Source: Mariniflexile sp. AS56
Lineage (GTDB): Bacteria; Bacteroidota; Bacteroidia; Flavobacteriales; Flavobacteriaceae
DNA: 64,000 nt
Assembly (NCBI RefSeq): GCF_030552475.1
Contig: NZ_JAUPED010000001.1
Span: forward strand, 124,001-188,000
Reading direction: 5' to 3'
In this document: positions 17,301 through 23,587 of the stretch, in pieces
Numbering within the stretch: the stretch's first letter is position 1
Layout: each line of letters opens with the position of its first letter
The notes under the pieces: model-generated
Database searches by the model: none
What the model was told of the DNA's origin: nothing
Seen by the model: only the letters and a program-made list of their open reading frames with translations
Translations under genes and position numbers: made by a program

Positions 17301-17981
17301 TATTTAGCAGGTTTTGATGTGAAGGATGTACATATGACCGATTTAATTTCGGGTCGTGAAACACTAGAAGACATTCAGTTCTTAGGTGCTGTTGGAGGTT
17401 TCTCTAATTCAGATGTTTTAGGCTCTGCTAAAGGTTGGGCAGGTGCTATTAAGTACAATGAAAAAGCAAATAAGGTTATTAATGACTTCTTTAAAAGAGA
17501 AGACACACTATCTGTTGGTATTTGTAATGGATGTCAATTATGGATGGAATTAGAACTTATTAACCCAGAGCACGAGGTTCATGGTAAAATGGGTCATAAT
17601 GATTCGCATAAACATGAAAGTTCCTTTACCTCAGTAAACATACAAAAGAACAATTCCGTAATGCTTTCAACACTTGAAGGCACTACTTTAGGTGTTTGGA
17701 TTTCTCATGGTGAAGGTAAATTTAACTTACCTAATACGGAAGACCAATATAATATTGTTGCTAAATACGGTTATGAGGGCTACCCTAACAACCCAAATGG
17801 CTCTGACTTTAATACCGCTATATTAACGGATAAAACAGGTCGTCACTTAGTAACTATGCCACATATTGAACGTTCTACATTCCAATGGAACTGGGCAAAC
17901 TACCCAGAGAACAGAAAAGACGAAGTATCACCTTGGCTTGAAGCCTTTGTGAATGCTAGACTTTGGCTAGAAAATAACTAA
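14307..17981 (+). CDS. purL: Phosphoribosylformylglycinamidine synthase, long form
   Basis: 1224 residues, close to the large single-chain enzyme (PurL of the E. coli type), which carries both synthetase and glutaminase. It converts FGAR, ATP and glutamine to FGAM in step four of purine synthesis. The FGAM synthetase halves are recognised by SQVNSEHCRHKIF (about residue 166), LKAETHNFPTTVEPFNGAATG (its first 20 residues suffice, about 246) and the second AIR-synthetase core with GKDSLSMKQ. The C-terminal glutamine amidotransferase has the nucleophile in GICNGCQLWM (about 1071), with HGEGKF and a His near the end. It is transcribed alone, with a promoter at 14266 and a perfect palindromic terminator after it. 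Confidence 0.97.
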   Translation: MIHFFGDVTSKVFAVQTTKELSTETIAKLTWLFGNQPKIEQASLDAFFVGPRAAMITPWSTNAVEITQNMGVSDIIRIEEFQASTEDFKGFDPMISEKFEGLNQESFTINIQPEPILNIEDIAAYNQKEGLSLSEEEVGYLDGVAKKIGRPLTDSEVFGFSQVNSEHCRHKIFNGTFVIDGEEKPTSLFKLIRKTSETHPNDIVSAYKDNVAFVKGPVVEQFAPKTADKPDYYQLKDFESVISLKAETHNFPTTVEPFNGAATGAGGEIRDRLAGGKGSLPLAGTAVYMTSYSRLEENRPWEQKFEARDWLYQTPMDILIKASNGASDFGNKFGQPLITGSVLTFEHNENGSASDSKARKLGYDKVIMQAGGIGYGKAEQALKDTPKKGDKIVILGGENYRIGMGGAAVSSADTGAFASGIELNAVQRSNPEMQKRAANAVRGMVESDENFIVSIHDHGAGGHLNCLSELVEDTGGNIDLDALPVGDPTLSDKEIIGNESQERMGLVISEKHIDTLQRIAERERSPIYTVGDVTEDDRFTFQSKTKGNKPMDLALEDMFGSSPKTILTDKTIARNYKNPRYKTKNLQIYLEQVLQLEAVACKDWLTNKVDRCVGGKVAKQQCVGALQIPLNNVGVMALDFKGKEGVATSIGHSPISGLINPAAGSRNAITEALTNLVWAPLKDGLQAVSLSANWMWPCKNEGEDARLYEAVKAVSEFAIDLGINVPTGKDSLSMKQKYPNEDVISPGTVIISAGANCNDITKVVEPVLKQDAGAIYYINISQDAFKLGGSSFNQVLNAIGNEAPNVKDAAFVKTVFNTIQDLIKADKIKAGHDVASGGLITTLLELCFADTNLGADFDLSKLNEEDSIKVLFAENSGIVFQADASVETVLSENNIEFFNIGSVNNTGNVTIKNNDDSFTFDVAKTRDVWYKTSYLLDQKQTANNLAEDRFNNYKNQPLQYTFPKNFTGKLEAFKGKRPKAAILREKGSNSEREMANAMYLAGFDVKDVHMTDLISGRETLEDIQFLGAVGGFSNSDVLGSAKGWAGAIKYNEKANKVINDFFKREDTLSVGICNGCQLWMELELINPEHEVHGKMGHNDSHKHESSFTSVNIQKNNSVMLSTLEGTTLGVWISHGEGKFNLPNTEDQYNIVAKYGYEGYPNNPNGSDFNTAILTDKTGRHLVTMPHIERSTFQWNWANYPENRKDEVSPWLEAFVNARLWLENN

Positions 17982-17982
17982 T

Positions 17983-18014
17983 AAAAAGAGCATCTAAATT
18001 TAGATGCTCTTTTT
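17983..18014 (+). terminator. Perfect palindromic terminator after purL
   Basis: A perfect 16-bp inverted repeat with no spacer (17983-17998 with 17999-18014). It begins with AAAAAGAGCATC and ends in TTTTT. The real hairpin will have a small A/T loop. Confidence 0.85.
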
Positions 18015-18067
18015 ATTTAAAAAAATATCACACTCTATCATATTGAAGATTGCGGTTTTTATGTTAA

Positions 18068-18083
18068 ATTCACTTCGGTGAAT
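18068..18083 (+). other. C(UUCG)G hairpin in the leader of the LuxR-type gene
   Basis: ATTCAC-TTCG-GTGAAT: a six-bp perfect stem capped by the very stable UUCG tetraloop with its closing C-G pair, ending 21 bases before the ATG. No T run follows, so it is not a normal terminator. It may stabilise the mRNA or be a protein-binding dyad. Confidence 0.5.
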
Positions 18084-18104
18084 CTCATAATAACCCTATA
18101 ATGT

Positions 18105-18866
18105 ATGAGTACAGAAATTGATAAACTCAAAAATGTTTGGGACTACGTTAATAAAACCGCCATTCATAGCACTGTCTTACCTAAATTAAACTTTGAAGAA
18201 CTTCTTAATTCGATAACTAGCATTGGGCCCTTTTATTTTTATATCATCGATTTTTATGATATGTCACTGTCCAACGTGAGCCCATCAATTTATGACATTC
18301 ATGGTCTCGACCCTGAAACGGTTACTTTTGATACTATTTTAAACACCATTCACCCTGATGATATGGATTTTGTGGCAAAGGCAGAACATATAAATATCGA
18401 TTTCTTGTACAAAAACATAGGGAAAGATAAGATATTACACTATAAATCTAATTATTCATTCAGAAGTAAAATGAAAAACGGGAACTATGAGCTCTTAAAC
18501 CATCAAGCTATTGTACTTACTGTTGATGAAAGTGGCCGTTTTGGTAAAGCTTTAAACATTCACACAAATATTAGTCATTTAACTAAAGTAAACACGAATC
18601 AAATATCCTTGATTGGGCTGAACGGATTTATGTCTTACATGAATATCGAAATGACCCCTACTTTTGGAAATTACATAACTTATACCAAACGTGAAATTGA
18701 AATAATAAAATGTATTTCTAAAGGCCTTTCCAGCAAAAACATATCCAATATACTTCATATTAGTGAAGCTACTGTAAAAAAACATCGTAACAATATTAGT
18801 AAAAAATCAGGTTGTAAAAATTCGGTAGAACTCCTAAACAAAAGCATGCTTCAAGGACTTATTTAA
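18105..18866 (+). CDS. PAS-domain LuxR-family transcriptional regulator
   Basis: 253 residues. The N-terminal 170 residues look like a PAS fold (FYIIDFYDMSLSNVSPSIYDIHG, then HPDDMDFV, a pattern common in PAS sensors). The C-terminal 60 residues are a LuxR/GerE helix-turn-helix: YTKREIEIIKCISKGLSSK, ISNILHISEATVKKHRNNI, SKKSGCKNSVEL. No receiver domain or phosphorylatable Asp is evident, so signal input is probably a small ligand or redox/light cue through PAS. This architecture is common in flavobacteria and its targets are generally unknown. The downstream membrane protein and T9SS-tailed TPR protein are candidate targets only by proximity. Confidence 0.85.
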   Translation: MSTEIDKLKNVWDYVNKTAIHSTVLPKLNFEELLNSITSIGPFYFYIIDFYDMSLSNVSPSIYDIHGLDPETVTFDTILNTIHPDDMDFVAKAEHINIDFLYKNIGKDKILHYKSNYSFRSKMKNGNYELLNHQAIVLTVDESGRFGKALNIHTNISHLTKVNTNQISLIGLNGFMSYMNIEMTPTFGNYITYTKREIEIIKCISKGLSSKNISNILHISEATVKKHRNNISKKSGCKNSVELLNKSMLQGLI

Positions 18867-18920
18867 TTCAATAATCGAATTAAAAGAGACTCACCAGTTC
18901 GTTTACATACAACTTAAAAC

Positions 18921-18974
18921 CTACTTTTTAAACAACTTCAAAGCTTCATGAATACCTGTGCGTGGATCATATAA
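18921..18974 (-). pseudogene. Possible 3' remnant of a lost gene
   Basis: On the minus strand a protein-like stretch, YDPRTGIHEALKLFKK followed by TAG, is preceded after two leucine codons by TAA and TAG stops. It reads like the well-formed C-terminal end of a larger protein. No start or upstream body is present. I do not recognise the family. It could be coincidence. Confidence 0.25.
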
Positions 18975-19002
18975 TAATTACTATCTATAAAAGTGACCTG
19001 AA

Positions 19003-19041
19003 CATAATTGTACCGTCTAAACTTCAAATACTACAATTATG
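19003..19041 (+). promoter_or_regulatory. Inverted repeat that would sequester a start codon
   Basis: CATAATTGTA (19003-19012) is perfectly complementary to TACAATTATG (19032-19041), and the last three bases are the ATG of the following gene. As RNA this forms a 10-bp stem with a 19-base loop that hides the start codon. Confidence 0.5.
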
Positions 19042-19596
19042 AAAACAACAGAAAACAAACCAGATTCTATAGAGTCCAATACCAAAACACCTTCCAAAAT
19101 AGGGGTGTTTCTTAAAAAACACAAATACTATGTACTACTCATAGTGCTTTTAATGTCTAGTATCATTTGGCATTACGCTAGTATGGCACTGCTTAGAAAT
19201 AGTTTTACAACTGAAAAAGCAAGTATTGAAAGCACCTACAAACTAAAATTAGATAGTTTAAACAGTAACCGATTGCAACTAACAGCCAAAACTTTTTCAT
19301 GGGCTATTAGAAGTGAATTATTAAGAGAAAACACCGACCAAGTAAACCAATTCTTTAACGACTTCATTAAAAATGAAAGCATTGAAAAACTACAGTTTAT
19401 AGATTCTGAAACAAACACCATCACCATTTCTACCGACAAGAAAGATGAAGGTCTTGTTGATTCTAAATTCACCAACACTATTAATCAAGAAGTTATAAAA
19501 GACTCTACTTATTTTCAATTAGTAACTCCAATTACTGGATTAAATAAGAGAATAGGTGTTTTTGTTATGAAAGTAAAAAAACTGGATAATAAATAA
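19039..19596 (+). CDS. Single-pass membrane protein of unknown function
   Basis: 185 residues, not recognised. A polar, lysine-rich N-terminal 30 residues precede one transmembrane segment (YYVLLIVLLMSSIIWHYASM, about residues 31-50). The rest is an extracytoplasmic domain with a predicted helix (about 60-120: EKASIESTYKLKLDSLNSN) and a beta-rich end (IEKLQFIDSETNTITIS, GVFVMKVKKL). This layout, a helix after one membrane segment and then a small sensor-like fold, recalls PAS/Cache-type periplasmic domains, but the resemblance is loose. The start codon lies in the right arm of an inverted repeat. A hairpin terminator follows, so it is probably expressed alone. Confidence 0.7.
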   Translation: MKTTENKPDSIESNTKTPSKIGVFLKKHKYYVLLIVLLMSSIIWHYASMALLRNSFTTEKASIESTYKLKLDSLNSNRLQLTAKTFSWAIRSELLRENTDQVNQFFNDFIKNESIEKLQFIDSETNTITISTDKKDEGLVDSKFTNTINQEVIKDSTYFQLVTPITGLNKRIGVFVMKVKKLDNK

Positions 19597-19623
19597 CTTA
19601 TAAAAACAGGTGCACATGAAAAA

Positions 19624-19667
19624 AAAATCTACTTTAGTAAGAATTCTTTTATTAAAGTAGAATTTTC
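19624..19667 (+). terminator. Hairpin terminator before the TPR gene
   Basis: TCTACTTTAGTAA (19628-19640) pairs with TTATTAAAGTAGA (19649-19661) with one G-U pair. A-rich and T-rich flanks extend it and an eight-base loop closes it. Confidence 0.65.
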
Positions 19668-19675
19668 TAACCGGT

Positions 19676-21079
19676 ATGAAAAACCTAGTTTATATTTCTC
19701 TGTTACTCGCCCCTATTTTCTTATTCGCACAAGATGAAGAAGATGAGATTAAACGTTACTTTTTTAAAGATGGCATTACATCAATTGAAAGGTGGTATAG
19801 AAATGACAAGAAATTAGACAGCCTAAAAACCTACTATCAATCAGGTGAACTAAACGAGAGTTTTCATTATTTGAATGGACAATTCCATGGATTGTCTTAT
19901 AAATTTAATAAGTCTGGTGAGAAATTAACAACTTGGGAATTTGCAAAAGGACAACTCGTTGAAAGAACCGATCATACCATCGATTTCAATAAAAAAAACG
20001 AAGAAAAAGTAAAAAAAGCACATAGCGACTTGAAAGCGCTCAATGAAAAGCTCAGCAAAAACCCCAACGATTTCAGAGCATACTTTACTAGAGCCAACAT
20101 TAGAAACTTTCTTGGCGACCATGTTTTAGCACTTAACGATTTTAAAAAAATAGAAAAAAACATTCCAAAACTCTCTAAAAACAAGCAGATTCCTGAAAAA
20201 ATGTTAGGAAACATTTATGATAACCTAGCCACTATTTACGAAGGTTATGAAATGCAAAACCACTGCATACATTATAAACTTAAAGCCTTAAAAGCCTCTC
20301 CCAAAGAAAGTAGGCTATACCATAACTTAGGCGCCTATTTGGTAAAAGTTAAATCTTTCAGGTTGGGAATAGAATATTTAAACAAAGCCAAAGCCATGGT
20401 ACCCAACCATTCTTTTGCTAATTGGCTTTTAGCCGTTGCCTATACAGATTTAGAAGATTACGAAAAAGCCATGACTCATGTCAATACTGCAATAAAAAAT
20501 GAAGCAAGTATTTATAAAAGAAGCACAGGAACAGCAGAAAGAGACTTATGGACCACACGCGGGTTGTTATATCACAAATTAGGCGACACACATAAAGGAA
20601 TAATCGATTTAGAAGAAGCTTTAAGCATAAACAAGGACAATTCGTTTGCATATCGAAATCTTGGTGTTATATATTTTGACTTAGGAGATTATGCCAAATC
20701 TTGCCAATTTTTGCAAAAAGCACAGCAGCTAGGTTATGAAAAAACACATGACACATACGATTTACAAAGTTATCTAGATGTAGCCTGTGTAAACACGGAA
20801 TTATCTCAAGCCAAAACGGAGCTATCTGCTAATAACACCATTAAATTGGTGAACAAGCCTTATGCATATCCCAACCCTACTAGAGACGTCATCAACCTAA
20901 AGAATCTAACTTTTGAGAATTACGAATATTTAATTTTTGATTATGCGGGTAAATTGATAAAACAAGGTGTTTCTCAAGGCAACACCCCTATCAATCTATC
21001 CAATTTACCAACGGGTGTTTATATTTTAAAAGCGCATGATACAGCAACTTTTGAAACCTTTAGAATTATAAAAGAATAG
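19676..21079 (+). CDS. Secreted TPR protein with type IX secretion sorting tail
   Basis: 467 residues with a signal peptide (MKNLVYISLLLAPIFLFAQ). A short MORN/YwqK-like stretch (YYQSGELNESFHYLNGQFHG) comes first. It is followed by about six tetratricopeptide repeats from residue 120 to 370 (for example AYFTRANIRNFLGDHVLALN and FAYRNLGVIYFDLGDYAKS). The C-terminal 70 residues are a type A T9SS (por) sorting domain: YPNPTRDVINLKNL, then LIFDYAGKLIKQG, ending with LPTGVYILKAHD and FRIIKE. It should cross the outer membrane through the T9SS and be anchored or released, and probably acts in protein-protein interaction. The short leader after the preceding terminator is only a few bases long. Confidence 0.88.
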   Translation: MKNLVYISLLLAPIFLFAQDEEDEIKRYFFKDGITSIERWYRNDKKLDSLKTYYQSGELNESFHYLNGQFHGLSYKFNKSGEKLTTWEFAKGQLVERTDHTIDFNKKNEEKVKKAHSDLKALNEKLSKNPNDFRAYFTRANIRNFLGDHVLALNDFKKIEKNIPKLSKNKQIPEKMLGNIYDNLATIYEGYEMQNHCIHYKLKALKASPKESRLYHNLGAYLVKVKSFRLGIEYLNKAKAMVPNHSFANWLLAVAYTDLEDYEKAMTHVNTAIKNEASIYKRSTGTAERDLWTTRGLLYHKLGDTHKGIIDLEEALSINKDNSFAYRNLGVIYFDLGDYAKSCQFLQKAQQLGYEKTHDTYDLQSYLDVACVNTELSQAKTELSANNTIKLVNKPYAYPNPTRDVINLKNLTFENYEYLIFDYAGKLIKQGVSQGNTPINLSNLPTGVYILKAHDTATFETFRIIKE

Positions 21080-21133
21080 TTTTTAGGCATATATACTAAG
21101 AATTATGCTATTTTTACTTGATTTTTATAACAA

Positions 21134-21163
21134 TTTGAAAATATATTTTATTTTCATACTTTG
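21134..21163 (+). promoter_or_regulatory. Promoter of the acyl-CoA ligase gene
   Basis: A -33 element TTTG (21134-21137) and a -7-like ATACTTTG (21156-21163) are 18 bases apart. The ATG follows 26 bases later. The first base of the -7 differs from TAnnTTTG. Confidence 0.6.
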
Positions 21164-21189
21164 CATAACAAGAAACCCCCAACGAACCA

Positions 21190-22959
21190 ATGGCAGATAT
21201 TACTAGAATTTTTGATTTTCCTTACCATCAATTAGATACGTACAATTTAGAAAAAGCTTTCACTACGAAATATAATGGTGTATGGAAATCTATTTCTACT
21301 CAAGAATTCATCAATCAAGCCAATGCCATAAGCAGAGGTTTATTGCGTTTGGGAATACAACCGAATGATAAAATAGCTGTTATTTCTTCTACAAACAGAA
21401 CAGAATGGAATGTTTTAGATATTGGTGTACTACAAACGGGGGCACAAAATGTACCTATTTACCCAACCATCGCTTCAGAAGATTATGAATACATTCTAAA
21501 TCATTCCGAAGCTACCTTTTGTTTTGTTTCAGATGTTGAAGTTCTTAAAAAGTTAAACGCCATAAAGGATAAAACGGCACTAAAAAACATCTATACGTTT
21601 GATGTTATTGAAGGAGAAAACCAATGGACCGATGTTTTAACTTTAGGTCAAGACACCAGTAACCAAACAGAAGTACAAGCTAGAAAAGATGCTGTTAAAC
21701 CTTCAGATTTGGCAACATTAATTTACACTTCAGGGACTACCGGTAGACCAAAAGGCGTTATGCTTTCTCATAATAATTTAGTTAGTAATGTTCTAGATAG
21801 CGAAAAACGGGTGCCATTTCATTATGGAAAATCAAAAGGCTTAAGCTTTCTTCCTGTCTGTCACGTTTTTGAACGTATGATCCTTTACTTATATATATAC
21901 TGTGGTGTTGAAGTTTATTTTGCGGAGTCTATTGACAAAATGAGCGACAACCTAAAAGAGATAAAACCAAACGTTATGACCGCCGTTCCGCGTTTATACG
22001 AAAAGGTATTTGACAAAATAGTGGCTAAAGGAGCCGATTTAAAAGGTATTAAAAAAGCATTATTCTTTTGGGCTTTAAACTTAGGCTTGAAGTTTGAACC
22101 TTACGGTAAAAATGGTGCTTGGTACGAATTCCAGTTAAAAATAGCTAGGAAACTAATTTTTAGTAAGTGGCAAGAAGGTTTAGGTGGTAATTTAGACCTG
22201 ATGGTTTCTGGTAGTGCCGCTTTACAAACTAGATTAACACGGGTATTTGCAGCAGCCCAACTCCCTATTATGGAAGGTTACGGACTTACAGAAACCTCGC
22301 CAGTAATTACCGTAAATGATATGCGAAATGGTGGTTTCAGAATAGGAACTGTTGGAAAACCCATTAATAATGTTGAAGTTAAAATTGCCGAAGACGGTGA
22401 AATTCTAGCCAAAGGACCTAATATTATGCTTGGCTATTTCAAAGATCCTGAAAAAACAGCCTCGGTAATGACAGGCGATTATTTTCACACTGGGGATATT
22501 GGTGAATTTGATGCTGATGGTTTCTTAAAAATTACCGACCGAAAAAAGGAAATGTTTAAAACCTCTGGCGGAAAATATGTTGCGCCTGCACTTATTGAAA
22601 ATCAATTTAAACAATCTCTTTTTATAGAGCAAATTATGGTAATTGGTGAAGGTGAAAAAATGCCTGCCGCTTTAATACAACTTAATTTTGATTTTGTTAA
22701 AGACTGGGCGAAAAAACACCATATAGCTTTCAATAACACCAGCGACCTCATCACAAACACAACGTTATTAGAACGTATTCAAAGTGAAATAGACAAAGCG
22801 AATAGCTGTTTTGGTCATTGGGAACAAATAAAAAAGTTTGAAATAACACCAGATGTTTGGACTATTGAAGCAGGCCATTTAACACCAACAATGAAATTAA
22901 AGCGTAAGATAATTAAAGAAAAATACGCAGCCCTTATCGAAAATATTTACAGACCGTAA
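21190..22959 (+). CDS. Long-chain acyl-CoA ligase (AMP-dependent synthetase)
   Basis: 589 residues of the ANL superfamily. The P-loop motif IYTSGTTGRPKGVMLSH (about residues 180-196), the adenylate motif GYGLTETSPVI (about 364) and YFHTGDIGEFDADGF with KITDRKKEMFKTSGGKYVAP (A8 and hinge region) are all present. It activates fatty acids to acyl-CoA with ATP and so feeds beta-oxidation. It is the FadD15/long-chain type found widely in Bacteroidota. The marR-fadN-fadA-fadE operon begins 175 bases downstream in the same direction, which supports a fatty-acid catabolic role. A promoter lies directly upstream. Confidence 0.92.
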   Translation: MADITRIFDFPYHQLDTYNLEKAFTTKYNGVWKSISTQEFINQANAISRGLLRLGIQPNDKIAVISSTNRTEWNVLDIGVLQTGAQNVPIYPTIASEDYEYILNHSEATFCFVSDVEVLKKLNAIKDKTALKNIYTFDVIEGENQWTDVLTLGQDTSNQTEVQARKDAVKPSDLATLIYTSGTTGRPKGVMLSHNNLVSNVLDSEKRVPFHYGKSKGLSFLPVCHVFERMILYLYIYCGVEVYFAESIDKMSDNLKEIKPNVMTAVPRLYEKVFDKIVAKGADLKGIKKALFFWALNLGLKFEPYGKNGAWYEFQLKIARKLIFSKWQEGLGGNLDLMVSGSAALQTRLTRVFAAAQLPIMEGYGLTETSPVITVNDMRNGGFRIGTVGKPINNVEVKIAEDGEILAKGPNIMLGYFKDPEKTASVMTGDYFHTGDIGEFDADGFLKITDRKKEMFKTSGGKYVAPALIENQFKQSLFIEQIMVIGEGEKMPAALIQLNFDFVKDWAKKHHIAFNNTSDLITNTTLLERIQSEIDKANSCFGHWEQIKKFEITPDVWTIEAGHLTPTMKLKRKIIKEKYAALIENIYRP

Positions 22960-22993
22960 CTATAATTTATAGTTAAAACTAAATATTTTATCT

Positions 22994-23021
22994 AAATTTA
23001 TTATGCATGCATAATAAATTT
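22994..23021. promoter_or_regulatory. Perfect 28-bp palindrome, probable MarR operator
   Basis: Every base from 22994 to 23021 pairs with its mirror; the centre is GCATGC and the core TTATGCATGCATAA. It lies where the -33 element of the marR promoter should be, 3 bases upstream of the -7 element. A dyad at this position is the usual arrangement for an autoregulated MarR dimer. Binding is inferred. Confidence 0.75.
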
Positions 23022-23024
23022 TCA

Positions 23025-23032
23025 TATATTTG
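23025..23032 (+). promoter_or_regulatory. -7 promoter element of the marR-fadNAE operon
   Basis: TATATTTG matches TAnnTTTG. The -33 region is occupied by the palindrome at 22994. The leader to the marR ATG is about 100 bases and contains a 21-codon micro-frame (23057-23122). Confidence 0.6.
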
Positions 23033-23134
23033 AGTCAACCAACCAAAATATATGAAATGAAAGAACATATAAATACTCTCAAACAACATATAGTTTTTGC
23101 TTTTCATCTTAGCATTTTATAATAAAATAACCAG

Positions 23135-23581
23135 ATGACAGACAAAACAATAGATTATATATTAAGGACCACATGGCTATCTGTGCAAAAAATGTACAAC
23201 GAAGAAGCCTCAAAATTTGAAAGTACCATGGCTACTGGGTTTACATTACTTAGTATAGACCGCGAAAATGGTTCGCCTTCAACAGCATTGGGTCCTAAAA
23301 TGGGAATGGAAGCCACAAGCTTATCCAGGATTTTAAAAACCATGGAACAAAAAGGCTTAATAGAACGCCGCCCAAACCCAGAAGACGGAAGAGGTGTTAT
23401 TATTCACCTTACTGCGTATGGTCATGCACAACGGGCCTACTCAAAAGACAGGGTTTTAACCTTTAATGAGGCTATAAAAAAGAATATTTCAGAAGAAAAA
23501 CTAAAAAGTTTCTATGAAGTGGCCGATTTAATTAACGACCTAATATCTAACAAAAAAATTTACGATCAAAACGACAAGTAA
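23135..23581 (+). CDS. MarR-family transcriptional regulator of the fad operon
   Basis: 148 residues with the winged-helix MarR fold. An N-terminal dimer helix (WLSVQKMYNEEASKFESTM) comes first. A recognition-helix region follows, MGMEATSLSRILKTMEQKGLIERRPNPEDGRGVIIHLTAYG, in which the wing DGRGVIIHLT is typical (about residues 50-95). It is the first gene of an operon with fadN (6-base gap), fadA and fadE, and a perfect palindrome overlaps its promoter. It most likely represses its own operon until acyl-CoA or a fatty acid binds. The ligand is inferred from the neighbours and not visible in the sequence. Confidence 0.9.
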   Translation: MTDKTIDYILRTTWLSVQKMYNEEASKFESTMATGFTLLSIDRENGSPSTALGPKMGMEATSLSRILKTMEQKGLIERRPNPEDGRGVIIHLTAYGHAQRAYSKDRVLTFNEAIKKNISEEKLKSFYEVADLINDLISNKKIYDQNDK

Positions 23582-23587
23582 TTTAAA

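Noticed and set aside
18862-18884. TTTAATTC/GAATTAAA hairpin after the LuxR-type gene
   Set aside because: Eight AT-only pairs without a T run; too weak to call a terminator.
22963-22979. AACTATA-ATT-TATAGTT hairpin after the acyl-CoA ligase gene as a terminator
   Set aside because: The stem has only seven mostly A-T pairs and lacks a T run. Readthrough into marR is possible.
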